DNA from: a candidate division KSB1 bacterium
Lineage (GTDB): Bacteria > Zhuqueibacterota > Zhuqueibacteria > Residuimicrobiales > Krinioviventaceae
DNA length: 34,008 nt
Assembly (NCBI GenBank): GCA_034505495.1
Contig: JAPDQV010000026.1
Coordinates: 1 to 34,008 of the forward strand
Direction of reading: 5' to 3'
Shown piece by piece: positions 1 through 8,502 of this stretch (position 1 is the stretch's first letter; each line of letters starts with the position of its first letter). The notes under the pieces were generated by a model. It was not told the DNA's origin and searched no databases. It worked only from the letters and a program-made list of their open reading frames with translations. The position numbers and the translations under genes were made by a program.

Positions 1-114
1 TGAACAAGCAATTCTTAAAACAAGTGGGAAATATTAAAAAACCTCCGTGTCCTCCGTGCCTCCGTGGCTGCAACAGGAAATAAATTCGGCCACAGAGGCA
101 CAGAGAGCACGGAG
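1..114. repeat. Long direct repeat copy A with inverted CTCCGTG-rich arms
   Basis: This copy matches 136-250 almost base for base, starting at an AAGCAAT-like segment and ending in GCACGGAG. Inside it, a left arm (42-68) made of three near-identical 9-base units containing CTCCGTG is followed by a 20-base AT-rich spacer and a right arm (89-114). The right arm is close to the reverse complement of the left arm, so the unit can fold into a long imperfect hairpin. It may extend left beyond the window. Repeats of this wording (CTCCGTG...CTCCGTGGC) are a familiar type in intergenic DNA of many environmental bacteria; their function is not established. Confidence 0.85.
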
Positions 115-135
115 AGAATGAAAGATATTTTATTT

Positions 136-250
136 TGAGCAAGCAATCCCTAAAAACAAGTGGAAAATATTAAAAAACCTCCGTGTCCTCCGTGCCTCCG
201 TGGCTGCAACAGGAAATAAATTCGGCCACGGAGACACAGAGAGCACGGAG
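136..250. repeat. Long direct repeat copy B with inverted CTCCGTG-rich arms
   Basis: This is the second full copy of the repeat at 1-114, separated from it by 21 bases. The left arm is at 178-204 and the right arm at 225-250, with the same AT-rich spacer containing CAACAGGAAATAAATTC. Differences from copy A are single-base changes, which indicates recent duplication or homogenisation. The right arm here (GCCACGGAGACACAGAG...) pairs slightly better with the left arm than in copy A. Confidence 0.85.
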
Positions 251-292
251 AAAATAACGCTCGAATGAGAATCAATCAGTTAGGAAAAAATA

Positions 293-319
293 CCTCCGTG
301 TCCTCCGTGCCTCTGTGGC
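293..319. repeat. Half copy of the CTCCGTG repeat (left arm only)
   Basis: These 27 bases repeat the left arm of the units at 42-68 and 178-204, with one change (CTCTGTGGC for CTCCGTGGC). Neither the AT-rich spacer nor the right arm follows. The copy lies about 20 bases beyond the stop codon of the msr gene, so it could lie in that gene's 3' untranslated region. Confidence 0.75.
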
Positions 320-340
320 AATCAAATCAAACGATGCAGC

Positions 341-1282
341 TCAGAAGCGTTTGGTATAAACGTGGCAGTACGGCAGCGTCCCCTTACGAGCGTAATAGTC
401 CTGATGATACGCTTCCGCTTCCCAAAAGTCGCCCAGCGGCTCGATGCGGGTAACGACGCGATACCCCTTTTGCTTTAAAATACCGACCAATTTTTCGGCG
501 ATTTTCTTTTCTTCCTCGGTCTGATAAAAGATCACCGAGCGATACTGCTCGCCGATATCGGGACCTTGGCGATCAAGCTGCGTCGGATCGTGAATCTCGA
601 AAAAAAGCTTGGCCAGCGTCTCGTAATCGGTTTGGTCGGGATCATACGTGACTCGAACCGCCTCCACATGGCCGGTTGTGCCGCTGCAGACCTGCTGATA
701 GGTCGGATTTTTCACATGACCGCCGGTATATCCCGAGACCGCGGCCGTCACCCCTTTTGCTTTTTCGAAATGGTATTCCACGCCCCAAAAACAGCCGCCG
801 GCAAAAACAGCCGTCCGCAGCTTCCGGTTCTGATCAGTTTTTGTACCGAGAACAGGCGGCAACGGCTCTCCGCTTTTAATGAACTTGAGCGAGATCGAAT
901 TGACGCAATGGCGGACGTTCTTGGGCGTAAAGCCTTCGCCTTCGAATACGTGACCGAGATGAGCGCCGCAGTTGGCGCAAAGAATTTCGGTGCGACGACC
1001 ATCGGCATCCGGTTTGCGCTCCACCGCACCGGCTATTTCATCATCAAAGCTCGGCCAACCGCAATGAGAGTCAAATTTATCATCGCTGCGATAAAGCGGC
1101 GCATTGCAGCGTTTGCAAAGATAAGTGCCTTTTTCTTTATTGTTCAGCAGCGAACCGCTGAAGGGCGGCTCGGTGCCTTTATAGAGAATAACACGCGCCT
1201 CCTCCGGCGTGAGGGGATTGTATTCCTGCTGAGCCATAAGGCCTCCATTTAACAAAAATGCAAAAAGTAGAATCCACATCAT
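341..1282 (-). CDS. msrAB: Bifunctional peptide-methionine sulfoxide reductase B/A, exported
   Basis: This fused enzyme reduces both epimers of methionine sulfoxide in proteins. The MsrB domain comes first (about residues 20-140). Its zinc cysteines form two CxxC pairs (C56/C59 and C102/C105), and the catalytic cysteine is C126 in RHCVNS. The MsrA domain follows (about 155-313) with the GGCFWG motif, catalytic C164, and the downstream GTTGHVEAV block. The first 17 residues are hydrophobic (MMWILLFAFLLNGGLMA) and look like a signal peptide, so the enzyme probably repairs envelope proteins. Starting at the second internal Met (MAQQEY) would give a cytosolic form. A GAGG ribosome site lies just before the two tandem ATG codons, supporting the longer start. 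It is a single gene, divergent from the efflux operon at 1492. Confidence 0.93.
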   Translation of the reverse strand: MMWILLFAFLLNGGLMAQQEYNPLTPEEARVILYKGTEPPFSGSLLNNKEKGTYLCKRCNAPLYRSDDKFDSHCGWPSFDDEIAGAVERKPDADGRRTEILCANCGAHLGHVFEGEGFTPKNVRHCVNSISLKFIKSGEPLPPVLGTKTDQNRKLRTAVFAGGCFWGVEYHFEKAKGVTAAVSGYTGGHVKNPTYQQVCSGTTGHVEAVRVTYDPDQTDYETLAKLFFEIHDPTQLDRQGPDIGEQYRSVIFYQTEEEKKIAEKLVGILKQKGYRVVTRIEPLGDFWEAEAYHQDYYARKGTLPYCHVYTKRF

Positions 1283-1491
1283 CTGCCTCGTGCTATTTTT
1301 GAAAATAAAATATAAACTGAGCTTCTGCTTCTCCTGTCAGATGGATCAGTGTAACAAACAGCCCGCAAGAGATGTTCCGTCTGTTTTTACTCGTCAAGTA
1401 AAAAAATCGTCAAGGAGCCCGCTGCAGCCGAATAGGAATTGCATTTCTCCCCAGCGGCGCGTAAATTTGCTGAAATTTTTGGAGAAAGCCT

Positions 1492-2808
1492 ATGAGTAGT
1501 CGGTTGCGGATAGGGATCTTCTTCCTCCCTATAACGGTACTCTTTTCTCAAACACAGTTGACCGATTGTCTCCAAAACGGCTTGGCGACTCATCCGAGCA
1601 TTGCGCTGATGCGCGAGCAAGTTCGTTTAAGCCGATTGGAACTCAAGGAAGCCGCGGCTGACCGCCTGCCCAGCCTGGATTTGAGCGCGTCCTACCGCAG
1701 GCAAAGCGACGTGCCGCATTTGTCATTTTCCTCTTTTTCACTGCCCGCAGGCCTGCCCATGCCCGCAGGAGGCGTCACGCTAGGTTCCTACGACACCTAC
1801 GATCTAAGGTTGACCTTGAGCCGGCCGCTCTTCACTGGATTCCGCTTGAGCAGACGCCTCCAGGCAGCCGAATTGAACTCGCAAATCAAGGAACTGGAAC
1901 TCCGCAAAGCGGAAAACGAACTGGCTCTGCAGATCATTACCGCCTATGCCCAAGCACTTAAAGCCGAAAAGGCCCTCAAGATCAGCCGCGCCGGCCGCGA
2001 GCACCTCGCGGAACACCATCGTTGGGTGGAGCAGTTATTGAGACAAGGGCTCGCCAAAAAGGAAGAGGAGCTGAAAAGTCGAGTCATGCTGTCCGAGGCC
2101 GACCTGAAAGTAGTGCAGGCTGACAACGGTCTAAGGCTGGCACGGACCGCGTTGGCGACCCTAACCGGCCTTTCGCTCGATGATTCGCTGGCGGCTTTGC
2201 CGAGCGGCGGCGACCTGCCGTCAAACCTTGATGACTGCCTGAACGAAGCTCTTTACAACCGACCGGAGATCAAGCAACTGCAGATAGCCCAAGGCGTGTG
2301 CGAGATAGGCGTCAAAATTGCCGTCGGCGCGTACTGGCCGTCGCTGGCAGCCTTTGCCTCCTACGGTTACGGCAAACCCGGCCTCGACTTTATCCGGCGG
2401 GAATGGATGGACTATTGGCTCCTCGGCGCAGCCCTGGAATGGAATCTCTGGCATGGGGGTAAAAAGAACGCCCAGGTTCAGGAAGCCGTCATTCACCGCC
2501 GAGAGATCGATGAGCAACTGCGATTACTCCGTCAAAAAATTACTCTGGAAGTCACTGAGGCGGTCTTGCGGCTCGAAGAGGCGCGTCGGTCGCTCGATTT
2601 GACGAGCACGCTTCTGCAGCAGGCCGAAGAAAGCCGCCGCGTAGCCGAAAGCGGGTATAGGCAGGGGCAGGTTCTCCATGTGGAAGTATTAGATGCTCTC
2701 TCGCAGTGGGAACGGGCGCAGCTTCGTCATGCCCAAGCTGAAATCGAAGAAGCGGCAGCGGCTTACCGGCTTCGATATACCTTGGGAAGACCCTTGATGG
2801 GCAATTAG
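1492..2808 (+). CDS. TolC-family outer membrane efflux protein
   Basis: Outer membrane factor of a tripartite exporter, forming the exit channel for the ABC/HlyD system encoded downstream. The protein is 438 residues, the usual TolC-family length, with an N-terminal signal peptide (about residues 1-20). Two long alpha-helical repeats rich in Leu, Glu, Arg and Ala follow, separated by short beta segments, as in the OEP fold. The start is fixed by GGAG at 1481-1484, seven bases ahead of the ATG. It is the first gene of a six-gene same-strand run with short gaps (2808 to 2828). No C-terminal Phe is present, which is normal for TolC-like proteins. Confidence 0.9.
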   Translation: MSSRLRIGIFFLPITVLFSQTQLTDCLQNGLATHPSIALMREQVRLSRLELKEAAADRLPSLDLSASYRRQSDVPHLSFSSFSLPAGLPMPAGGVTLGSYDTYDLRLTLSRPLFTGFRLSRRLQAAELNSQIKELELRKAENELALQIITAYAQALKAEKALKISRAGREHLAEHHRWVEQLLRQGLAKKEEELKSRVMLSEADLKVVQADNGLRLARTALATLTGLSLDDSLAALPSGGDLPSNLDDCLNEALYNRPEIKQLQIAQGVCEIGVKIAVGAYWPSLAAFASYGYGKPGLDFIRREWMDYWLLGAALEWNLWHGGKKNAQVQEAVIHRREIDEQLRLLRQKITLEVTEAVLRLEEARRSLDLTSTLLQQAEESRRVAESGYRQGQVLHVEVLDALSQWERAQLRHAQAEIEEAAAAYRLRYTLGRPLMGN

Positions 2809-2827
2809 ACGTTATGCAGAGGACTCT

Positions 2828-3724
2828 ATGCAAAAGCTACGGATAAGAAAAATAGAGATTGTTTTCTTTTTGTTGTTCGCACTTGCGTCATCATGTTCGC
2901 GGCCCAATGACGAAAAGGTAGTCGGTTCCGGAACGCTGGAAGCTCATCAAGTTTTGGTCAGCGCCCAGGAAGGCGGCCGGGTAGTTGCGTTGAATGTAAA
3001 AGAAGGCGAATCGGTTCGCAAGGGTCAGCTCATTGCCCGTCTCGATGCCGAAAAGCTGCTTCTGCAGAGGCGTCAAACCGAAGCCGCGCTGCGGGAACTG
3101 CAGCTGAACCTGGCAACCGCCGAACGCGGCGTGCGCCTGGCAACGGACAACCTTGAGCTGGTCAAGAAAAAGCACGACCGTATTACTGCGCTTTTAGCGG
3201 AAAACGGCGCCACCCAGCAGCAGTTCGATGAAGCAGACGCAGCTCTCAAAGCGGCGCAAATCCAGGCGGAAAATGCCCGCACTGCTCTGCAGTCCCTGAA
3301 GGCCAAGGCGGAGCAGCTGCAGGCGCAGATCGATCTCTTGGACAGCCGCATCCGAGACACAGAGCTGACATCGCCCATCGACGGCGTCGTCCTACAGGTC
3401 TACGCCGAGGAGGGCGAACTGCTGAGGCCGCTGGGGCCGGTTGCGGAAATAGCCGATCTCAGCCGCCTGTGGGTCAAAATCTACGTCAAAGAAGCCGATC
3501 TTTATCGGATATCCCTTGGCGCTCAGGCAAAGATTCACATTAGTTCCTTGAACCAGCCGGTAATCGGCCGTGTCGCCTGGATTTCCGAACGGGCGGAATT
3601 TACCCCCAAAACCGTGCAGACCAAAGAGGCGCGGGCAGATTTAACCTACGCCGTTAAGGTAGAGATGGAAAATCCCAATGGGCGTCTTAAGATCGGAATG
3701 CCGGTTGACGTCACGATCGAATAA
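2828..3724 (+). CDS. HlyD/YbhG-like periplasmic adaptor (membrane fusion) protein
   Basis: Adaptor linking the inner-membrane ABC transporter to the TolC-like channel. The 298-residue protein begins with a hydrophobic signal ending in ASSC (Cys23), a plausible but not ideal lipobox. It then has a barrel-sandwich half (about 30-70, containing EGGRVVALNVKEGESVRKGQ), an alpha-helical hairpin rich in Gln, Ala and Leu (about 75-170), the second barrel-sandwich half (TSPIDGVVLQ) and a beta-barrel domain (VKIYVKEADL). AGAGGA lies five bases before the ATG. The order TolC-HlyD-ABC-ABC-permease-permease matches the logic of the E. coli ybhGFSR operon. Confidence 0.9.
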   Translation: MQKLRIRKIEIVFFLLFALASSCSRPNDEKVVGSGTLEAHQVLVSAQEGGRVVALNVKEGESVRKGQLIARLDAEKLLLQRRQTEAALRELQLNLATAERGVRLATDNLELVKKKHDRITALLAENGATQQQFDEADAALKAAQIQAENARTALQSLKAKAEQLQAQIDLLDSRIRDTELTSPIDGVVLQVYAEEGELLRPLGPVAEIADLSRLWVKIYVKEADLYRISLGAQAKIHISSLNQPVIGRVAWISERAEFTPKTVQTKEARADLTYAVKVEMENPNGRLKIGMPVDVTIE

Positions 3725-3739
3725 CCGCTAAGCGATTCC

Positions 3740-4675
3740 ATGAACAGAGAAAGTGGTTCGGCTGCTGAAATAGAGGTCCGCGGCCTGGAAAAACGCTTCG
3801 GCGAAACGCAGGCCTTAAACGACTTGAGCTTCAGCGTCTCCAAGGGTACCCTCTACGGCCTCATCGGTCCGGATGGAGCAGGCAAGACCACAACACTGCG
3901 CATCCTCTGCGGCCTGCTGCAGCCGGATTCCGGCGAGTGCCGAGTGGCCGGTTACGATGCCGTCAGGGAGACGCGGCAGGTGCGCCGCCTGCTCGGCTAT
4001 ATGCCGCAACGTTTTTCGCTCTATCCCGACCTGACGGTAGCGGAAAACCTTCGCTTCTTTGCCGATCTGTTCGGAGTACCGCGCCAAGAGCGTTTGGAAC
4101 AAACGGAAAAACTGCTGCAATTCAGTCGGCTCTCCCCCTTTGTCAAACGCAAAGCGGCCGCTCTTTCCGGCGGCATGAAGCAAAAGCTGGCGCTGGCCTG
4201 CACGCTCATCCATCGGCCGCAGGTGCTTTTGCTCGATGAGCCCACTACGGGAGTTGACCCGGTGTCGCGCCGCGAATTTTGGGACATCCTGCACACCCTC
4301 CGCGACGAAGGCGTAACGCTCCTCATCACAACGCCCTACATGGATGAGGCGGCGCGCTGCGACCGGATCGGCATCGTACATAACGGCAGACTTTTGGTGG
4401 AAGAGGCTCCGAATGAAATCCCTAAAATGGCGCTCCGACATCTGTATGAGGTGATTGCGGAGCCCGCCTTTGCAGCTGCACAAGCCCTTAGCCGCTTTGG
4501 ATCGTTCTTTTCCGTGCAGATGTTCGGAGACCGTCTCCACATCGCAGACGATGCCCCCTTTATGGAGGTAGAGGAACGCGTCCGCAATACCCTAGCAAAA
4601 AGCAACCTGCAGCTGCGCGCAATTCGGGAAATCCCGCCGAGCATCGAGGACGTTTTTGTCGAAAGGCTCAAATGA
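3740..4675 (+). CDS. ABC transporter ATPase, equivalent to the N-terminal half of YbhF
   Basis: Nucleotide-binding subunit of the export system. Walker A is GPDGAGKTT at 43-51, the signature LSGGMKQKL starts at residue 142, and Walker B reads LLLDEPTTGVDP. The switch histidine normally found in TTHYMDEA is Pro199 here (ITTPYMDEA), so this subunit keeps a good signature but has lost its own H-loop. GPDGAGKTT together with a non-His H-loop is also what I recall for the first half of E. coli YbhF. The partner is the next gene, three bases downstream. No strong ribosome site precedes the ATG, so coupling to the upstream gene is possible. Confidence 0.9.
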   Translation: MNRESGSAAEIEVRGLEKRFGETQALNDLSFSVSKGTLYGLIGPDGAGKTTTLRILCGLLQPDSGECRVAGYDAVRETRQVRRLLGYMPQRFSLYPDLTVAENLRFFADLFGVPRQERLEQTEKLLQFSRLSPFVKRKAAALSGGMKQKLALACTLIHRPQVLLLDEPTTGVDPVSRREFWDILHTLRDEGVTLLITTPYMDEAARCDRIGIVHNGRLLVEEAPNEIPKMALRHLYEVIAEPAFAAAQALSRFGSFFSVQMFGDRLHIADDAPFMEVEERVRNTLAKSNLQLRAIREIPPSIEDVFVERLK

Positions 4676-4678
4676 TTT

Positions 4679-5422
4679 ATGGCTGAAGAGCATTCGATAG
4701 TGGTTGAACAGCTTTGCCGCCGCTTCGGCGATTTCACGGCGGTCGATCACATCTCCTTCAGCGTAAAACGCGGCGAAATTTTCGGCTTCCTCGGTGCCAA
4801 CGGCGCCGGCAAAACCACCACGATCCGCATGCTTTGCGGTTTGCTTCTGCCCACCTCCGGACGCGCCGCCGTAGCAGGCAAAGATATTTATACCGAGAGC
4901 GATGCCGTCAAACAGATAATCGGTTATATGTCGCAAAAGTTTTCGCTTTATGAGGACCTGACCGTTGCCGAGAATTTAGAGTTCTATGCCGGAATTTACG
5001 GATTGCGCGGAACGGCCTTTCGCCGCGAACGACAGCGGGTGATCGAAATGATGGGGCTGAGCGGCTTTATCGACAAACTCACGGGCGATCTGCCCGCAGG
5101 CTGGAAGCAGCGGCTGGCTCTCAGCTGCGCGATTATGCATCATCCGCAGGTTTTGTTTCTCGACGAGCCGACCAGCGGCGTCGATCCCATCGCCAGGCGA
5201 CAATTCTGGGACTTGATCTATAGCCTGGCGGCCGACGGCGTAACGATCTTTGTCACCACCCATTATATGGACGAGGCGGAATACTGCAACCGTTTGTCGA
5301 TTATGCATGCCGGAAAAATCATTGCCCTCGGTTCACCGAATGAGCTGAAACGACGCTATCGCAAGTCGACGGTGGAGCAGGTATTCATCAGTCTGGTCAA
5401 AGCTGGAGAAACGGCGGCATGA
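4679..5422 (+). CDS. ABC transporter ATPase, equivalent to the C-terminal half of YbhF
   Basis: Second nucleotide-binding subunit, 247 residues. Walker A is GANGAGKTT (39-47), Walker B is LFLDEPTSGVDP, and the H-loop histidine is intact (H195 in VTTHYMDEA). The signature is degenerate: LPAGWKQRL from residue 138 in place of LSGGQ/LSGGM. This is the mirror image of the preceding ATPase, suggesting a heterodimer with one consensus and one degenerate ATP site. The ATG starts three bases after the upstream stop, and the stop overlaps the next start codon (ATGA, 5419-5422), so translation is probably coupled. Confidence 0.92.
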   Translation: MAEEHSIVVEQLCRRFGDFTAVDHISFSVKRGEIFGFLGANGAGKTTTIRMLCGLLLPTSGRAAVAGKDIYTESDAVKQIIGYMSQKFSLYEDLTVAENLEFYAGIYGLRGTAFRRERQRVIEMMGLSGFIDKLTGDLPAGWKQRLALSCAIMHHPQVLFLDEPTSGVDPIARRQFWDLIYSLAADGVTIFVTTHYMDEAEYCNRLSIMHAGKIIALGSPNELKRRYRKSTVEQVFISLVKAGETAA

Positions 5423-6519
5423 AACAGCGGATCATCGCACTGATGCGTAAAGAGTTCATTCACATCATCCGCGATCTGCGCAGCCTGGCGATCATTTTTT
5501 TAATGCCGACGCTGATGGTGATCATCTACGGCTATGCTGTTACTTTCGACGTCAAAGAAATCCGTTTGGCGATTCTGGATGAAAGCCGCTCGCCCGAATC
5601 GCGCCGGCTGTGCGAAAGCCTCACCGCTTCACGCTATTTTTTACCCGTGGCGCGGCTGCAGAGTCGTGAGGAGATCGAGCCGCTTTTTCTCGAGCGCCGA
5701 GCGCGGGCCGTTCTGATTATCCCCCGCTCTTTTGCGCAGGACCTTGCCGAAGGCAGCGCCGAAGTGCAGGCCGTCATCGACGCGGCGGACGCTTCCACTG
5801 CCGTAGTGGCGGTAAACTATCTGCGCAGCGGCCTGCTGCAGCATTCTTTGACTCTCAACGAAACGACGTTTCGACCGCCGGTGCGCATCGAGCCGCGGGT
5901 ATGGTACAATCCCGATCTAAAAAGCACCTTTTTTATCGTTCCCGGTTTAATTGCCGTCATCATGATGATGATTTGCGCGCTGTTGACCTCGGTGACGATT
6001 GCGCGGGAACGCGAAACCGGCACTATGGAGCAGATCTTTGTCTCCCCAGTACACCCCTGGGAGATCATTATCGGCAAAATGTCGCCCTACGTGATTCTTG
6101 CTTTGCTCGACGGTCTGGGCATACTATTGTTTGCGCGACTGGTCTTTCGTGTGCCGTTTCGCGGCAGCTCGCTGCTGTTTTTGGCGCTGTCGATTATTTT
6201 CATCGTGGCCTCGCTCAGCATCGGCCTGATGATTTCGACGCGCGCCAAAACGCAACAGGCGGCCATGATGATCGCCCTGCTGTCGACGCTGCTGCCCTCG
6301 CTGCTGCTGTCGGGATTTCTCTACCCCATCGCCTCATTACCAAAGTTGCTGCGGCTGATCTCGGTCGTGGTTCCGGCAAAATATTTCCTCCTCATTGATC
6401 GCGGCATTATTCTCAAAGGCGCAGGTTTGAGTCAACTGCTGGAACCGACACTTTTTCTGACCTTATTCAGCTTTGTTCTGATGGGAATCAGCATCAAAAC
6501 CTTTAAAATGCATTTCTAA
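5419..6519 (+). CDS. ABC-2 type permease, YbhS/YbhR-like (first of two)
   Basis: Membrane subunit of the exporter, 366 residues. One membrane helix lies near the N terminus (about 25-45). A long periplasmic domain follows (about 46-170), including the family's VWYNPDLKS-like segment. Five or so helices then run to the C terminus (from FFIVPGLIAVIMMM onward), with the conserved cytoplasmic segment ARERETGTMEQIFVSPV. This topology is typical of ABC2_membrane_3 proteins. The start overlaps the stop of the ATPase gene by four bases. It probably pairs with the next permease as a heterodimer. Confidence 0.92.
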   Translation: MKQRIIALMRKEFIHIIRDLRSLAIIFLMPTLMVIIYGYAVTFDVKEIRLAILDESRSPESRRLCESLTASRYFLPVARLQSREEIEPLFLERRARAVLIIPRSFAQDLAEGSAEVQAVIDAADASTAVVAVNYLRSGLLQHSLTLNETTFRPPVRIEPRVWYNPDLKSTFFIVPGLIAVIMMMICALLTSVTIARERETGTMEQIFVSPVHPWEIIIGKMSPYVILALLDGLGILLFARLVFRVPFRGSSLLFLALSIIFIVASLSIGLMISTRAKTQQAAMMIALLSTLLPSLLLSGFLYPIASLPKLLRLISVVVPAKYFLLIDRGIILKGAGLSQLLEPTLFLTLFSFVLMGISIKTFKMHF

Positions 6520-6528
6520 GGCGACGGC

Positions 6529-7647
6529 ATGCAGAGAATTCGTTTTATCATCAAAAAGGAATTTCTGCAGATTCGCCGCGATCCGGCGATGCGGGTGATA
6601 CTGATCGCTCTGCCGATCATCCAGCTTCTGTTGCTGGGTTATGTTGTCTCTTCTGAGGTCAAAAACATTTCTACGGCCATCTGCGATCTGGATCGTTCTC
6701 CGCTCAGCCGCAGTCTTGTACAAAAAATCATACACTCGAATTACTTTGACGTCAAGGCCTTCGTCGACAGTCCGACTCAATTGCAGGCGCTCTTGGATGC
6801 CGGGCGAGTATCCATGGCCGTTATTTTCCCGCAAAATTTCGCCCGTCAAACCGTGAGAGGTGAACAGACGACTCTCCAGGTGATTATGGACGGCCAGGAG
6901 GTCAACACGGCCCAAATAGCTTTGGGTTATCTCAACGGCGTACTGGAGGATTTTCTTCAGCAACAAATGGAGACCCTGCAGCAGTCCGTCTCTTCGCCGG
7001 TACGCTTTGTTCGCCCCAACATCCGCCTCTGGTACAACCCGAACGCCAAGAACAGCGACTATATGATTCCCGGTCTCGTCGTGTTTTTGCTGACGATCGT
7101 CACGGCATTGCTCAGCTCCATGGGGTTGGTACGCGAGCGCGAGATCGGCACCATGGAACAGCTCTTGGTGGCGCCGATTAAAAAACACGAGTTGATTATC
7201 GGCAAGATCGTGCCGTTCGCAGTTATCGGCATCTTTGAACTGGCGCTGGGGCTCTCGTTCGCCAAGCTTTGGTACAACATTCCGATTGTCGGCAATTTGC
7301 TGATCCTGCTCCTTTTTGCGGTAATCTATCTGTTCACGACGCTGGGTCTCGGCCTGTTCGTCTCGGCAACCGCTCACACGCAGCAGCAGGCGATGTTCCT
7401 CTCCTGGTTCATCATGATTTTCGTATTCTTAATGTCCGGCCTCAACTTTCCCATCGACAACATGCCGCGAGCCGCGCAGCTGTTGACCTATCTGAATCCG
7501 ATGCGCTATTTCGTCATCGTCATTCGCGAGCTGCTCATCAAGGGCTCGGGATTAAAATATCTCTATCCGCAGGGTCTGGCATTAGCGGCGTTCGGGGAGG
7601 TTATTTTCAGCATCGCCGTTTGGCGGTTCCAAAACAGGATCAAATAA
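6529..7647 (+). CDS. ABC-2 type permease, YbhR/YbhS-like (second of two)
   Basis: Paralogue of the preceding permease (372 residues) with the same plan: an N-terminal helix, a periplasmic domain with LWYNPNAKN, then a block of helices beginning YMIPGLVVFLLTIV. The conserved REREIGTMEQLLVAPI segment follows, with HELIIGKIVPF after it. An AAGG site lies eight bases before the ATG, and the gap to the upstream gene is nine bases. It is the last gene of the efflux operon; no clear terminator follows in the 110 bases before the methyltransferase gene. The exported substrate cannot be read from the sequence; drug or lipid export is usual for the family. Confidence 0.92.
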   Translation: MQRIRFIIKKEFLQIRRDPAMRVILIALPIIQLLLLGYVVSSEVKNISTAICDLDRSPLSRSLVQKIIHSNYFDVKAFVDSPTQLQALLDAGRVSMAVIFPQNFARQTVRGEQTTLQVIMDGQEVNTAQIALGYLNGVLEDFLQQQMETLQQSVSSPVRFVRPNIRLWYNPNAKNSDYMIPGLVVFLLTIVTALLSSMGLVREREIGTMEQLLVAPIKKHELIIGKIVPFAVIGIFELALGLSFAKLWYNIPIVGNLLILLLFAVIYLFTTLGLGLFVSATAHTQQQAMFLSWFIMIFVFLMSGLNFPIDNMPRAAQLLTYLNPMRYFVIVIRELLIKGSGLKYLYPQGLALAAFGEVIFSIAVWRFQNRIK

Positions 7648-7757
7648 AAAGTTCGCTTAGGAAAAAGGATATTTGAAATAAATCCGAGGCATAAGAGCAA
7701 TTGGCAGCAATCAATAAGGCAAATAGTCTGCTACCCGTTTAGTTATGGAGCAACAGG

Positions 7758-8486
7758 ATGGAAAAAAGCGAGTATGATAATATTTTCCAAAAAGAAGACA
7801 ACTATTGGTGGTACAAAGCATTACATGAGCTCGTTCTTTACTTTGTCAAGGCCTATTCTCGCTCTTCAGTCAGGATTCTGGATGCCGGCTGTGGAACCGG
7901 CAGATTGATGCAGCTTATGTCAGACTATGGTACCGTCGAAGGGATGGACATTTCCGATGAAGCGGTCCGTCTGGCACGCAGCAGGGGCTTGCCGAATGTC
8001 CAACAGAAGGATCTGCATGAATGGGACCCCAGCCCGGAATCCTTTGACATAATTACCAGCATGGATGTACTATACACTTTGGAAGATGATGAGCTCGTTC
8101 TCAATAAATTTTATATCGCGTTGAAAAAAAGGGGGCTATTATTATTGAACGTGGCGGCTTTTAACTTTCTTAGGCGAGCGCATGATAACATCGTTCATAC
8201 AAAACGACGCTATACTGCCAAATCCATTCGATCGAAATTGGAAAAGAGCGGCTTTGCAGTACAAAGGGTGACCTACCGGCTTCCATTTCTATTTTTGGCA
8301 TTATGTCTGATCAAAGCGTACGAAACGCTGTTTAAACCTAAAAACATCTCATCCGATCTAAAACCTCTATCGCCGTGGATCAACCGGATTCTGCTGGGCG
8401 TAAATCGTCTGGAAAATACTTTGATCAAGAAAGGGTTCAACCTGCCGATCGGTAGTTCCATTTTTGTTATTGCTCAAAAAAAATAA
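7758..8486 (+). CDS. Class I SAM-dependent methyltransferase
   Basis: A 242-residue Rossmann-fold methyltransferase. Motif I is LDAGCGTGRL at 41-50, the acidic residue that binds the SAM ribose is D64 in EGMDISDEAV, and motif IV is SFDIITSMDVLY. The N-terminal EDNYWWYKALHE segment is the aromatic block (often EDxHWW) seen in methyltransferases located near glycosyltransferase genes. No glycosyltransferase is visible here. The substrate is unknown. Around residues 165-185 there is a hydrophobic stretch (LPFLFLALCLIKAY), so it may associate with the membrane. GGAG eight bases upstream supports the ATG. It converges on the trio at 8503-11363, with 16 bases between the stop codons. Confidence 0.85.
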   Translation: MEKSEYDNIFQKEDNYWWYKALHELVLYFVKAYSRSSVRILDAGCGTGRLMQLMSDYGTVEGMDISDEAVRLARSRGLPNVQQKDLHEWDPSPESFDIITSMDVLYTLEDDELVLNKFYIALKKRGLLLLNVAAFNFLRRAHDNIVHTKRRYTAKSIRSKLEKSGFAVQRVTYRLPFLFLALCLIKAYETLFKPKNISSDLKPLSPWINRILLGVNRLENTLIKKGFNLPIGSSIFVIAQKK

Positions 8487-8502
8487 TTCAAAATCGGGTG
8501 TT

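Noticed and set aside
1..319. CRISPR array
   Set aside because: Only two full units and one half exist. Each unit is ~114 bases with internal inverted arms and the stretch between them is not a unique spacer of CRISPR size.
566..1252. 228-codon plus-strand frame
   Set aside because: It lies wholly antisense to the msr gene, whose catalytic motifs are intact, and its translation shows no domain or ribosome site.
3815..4540. 241-codon minus-strand frame
   Set aside because: It is antisense to the first ABC ATPase, with all ATPase motifs in the sense frame.
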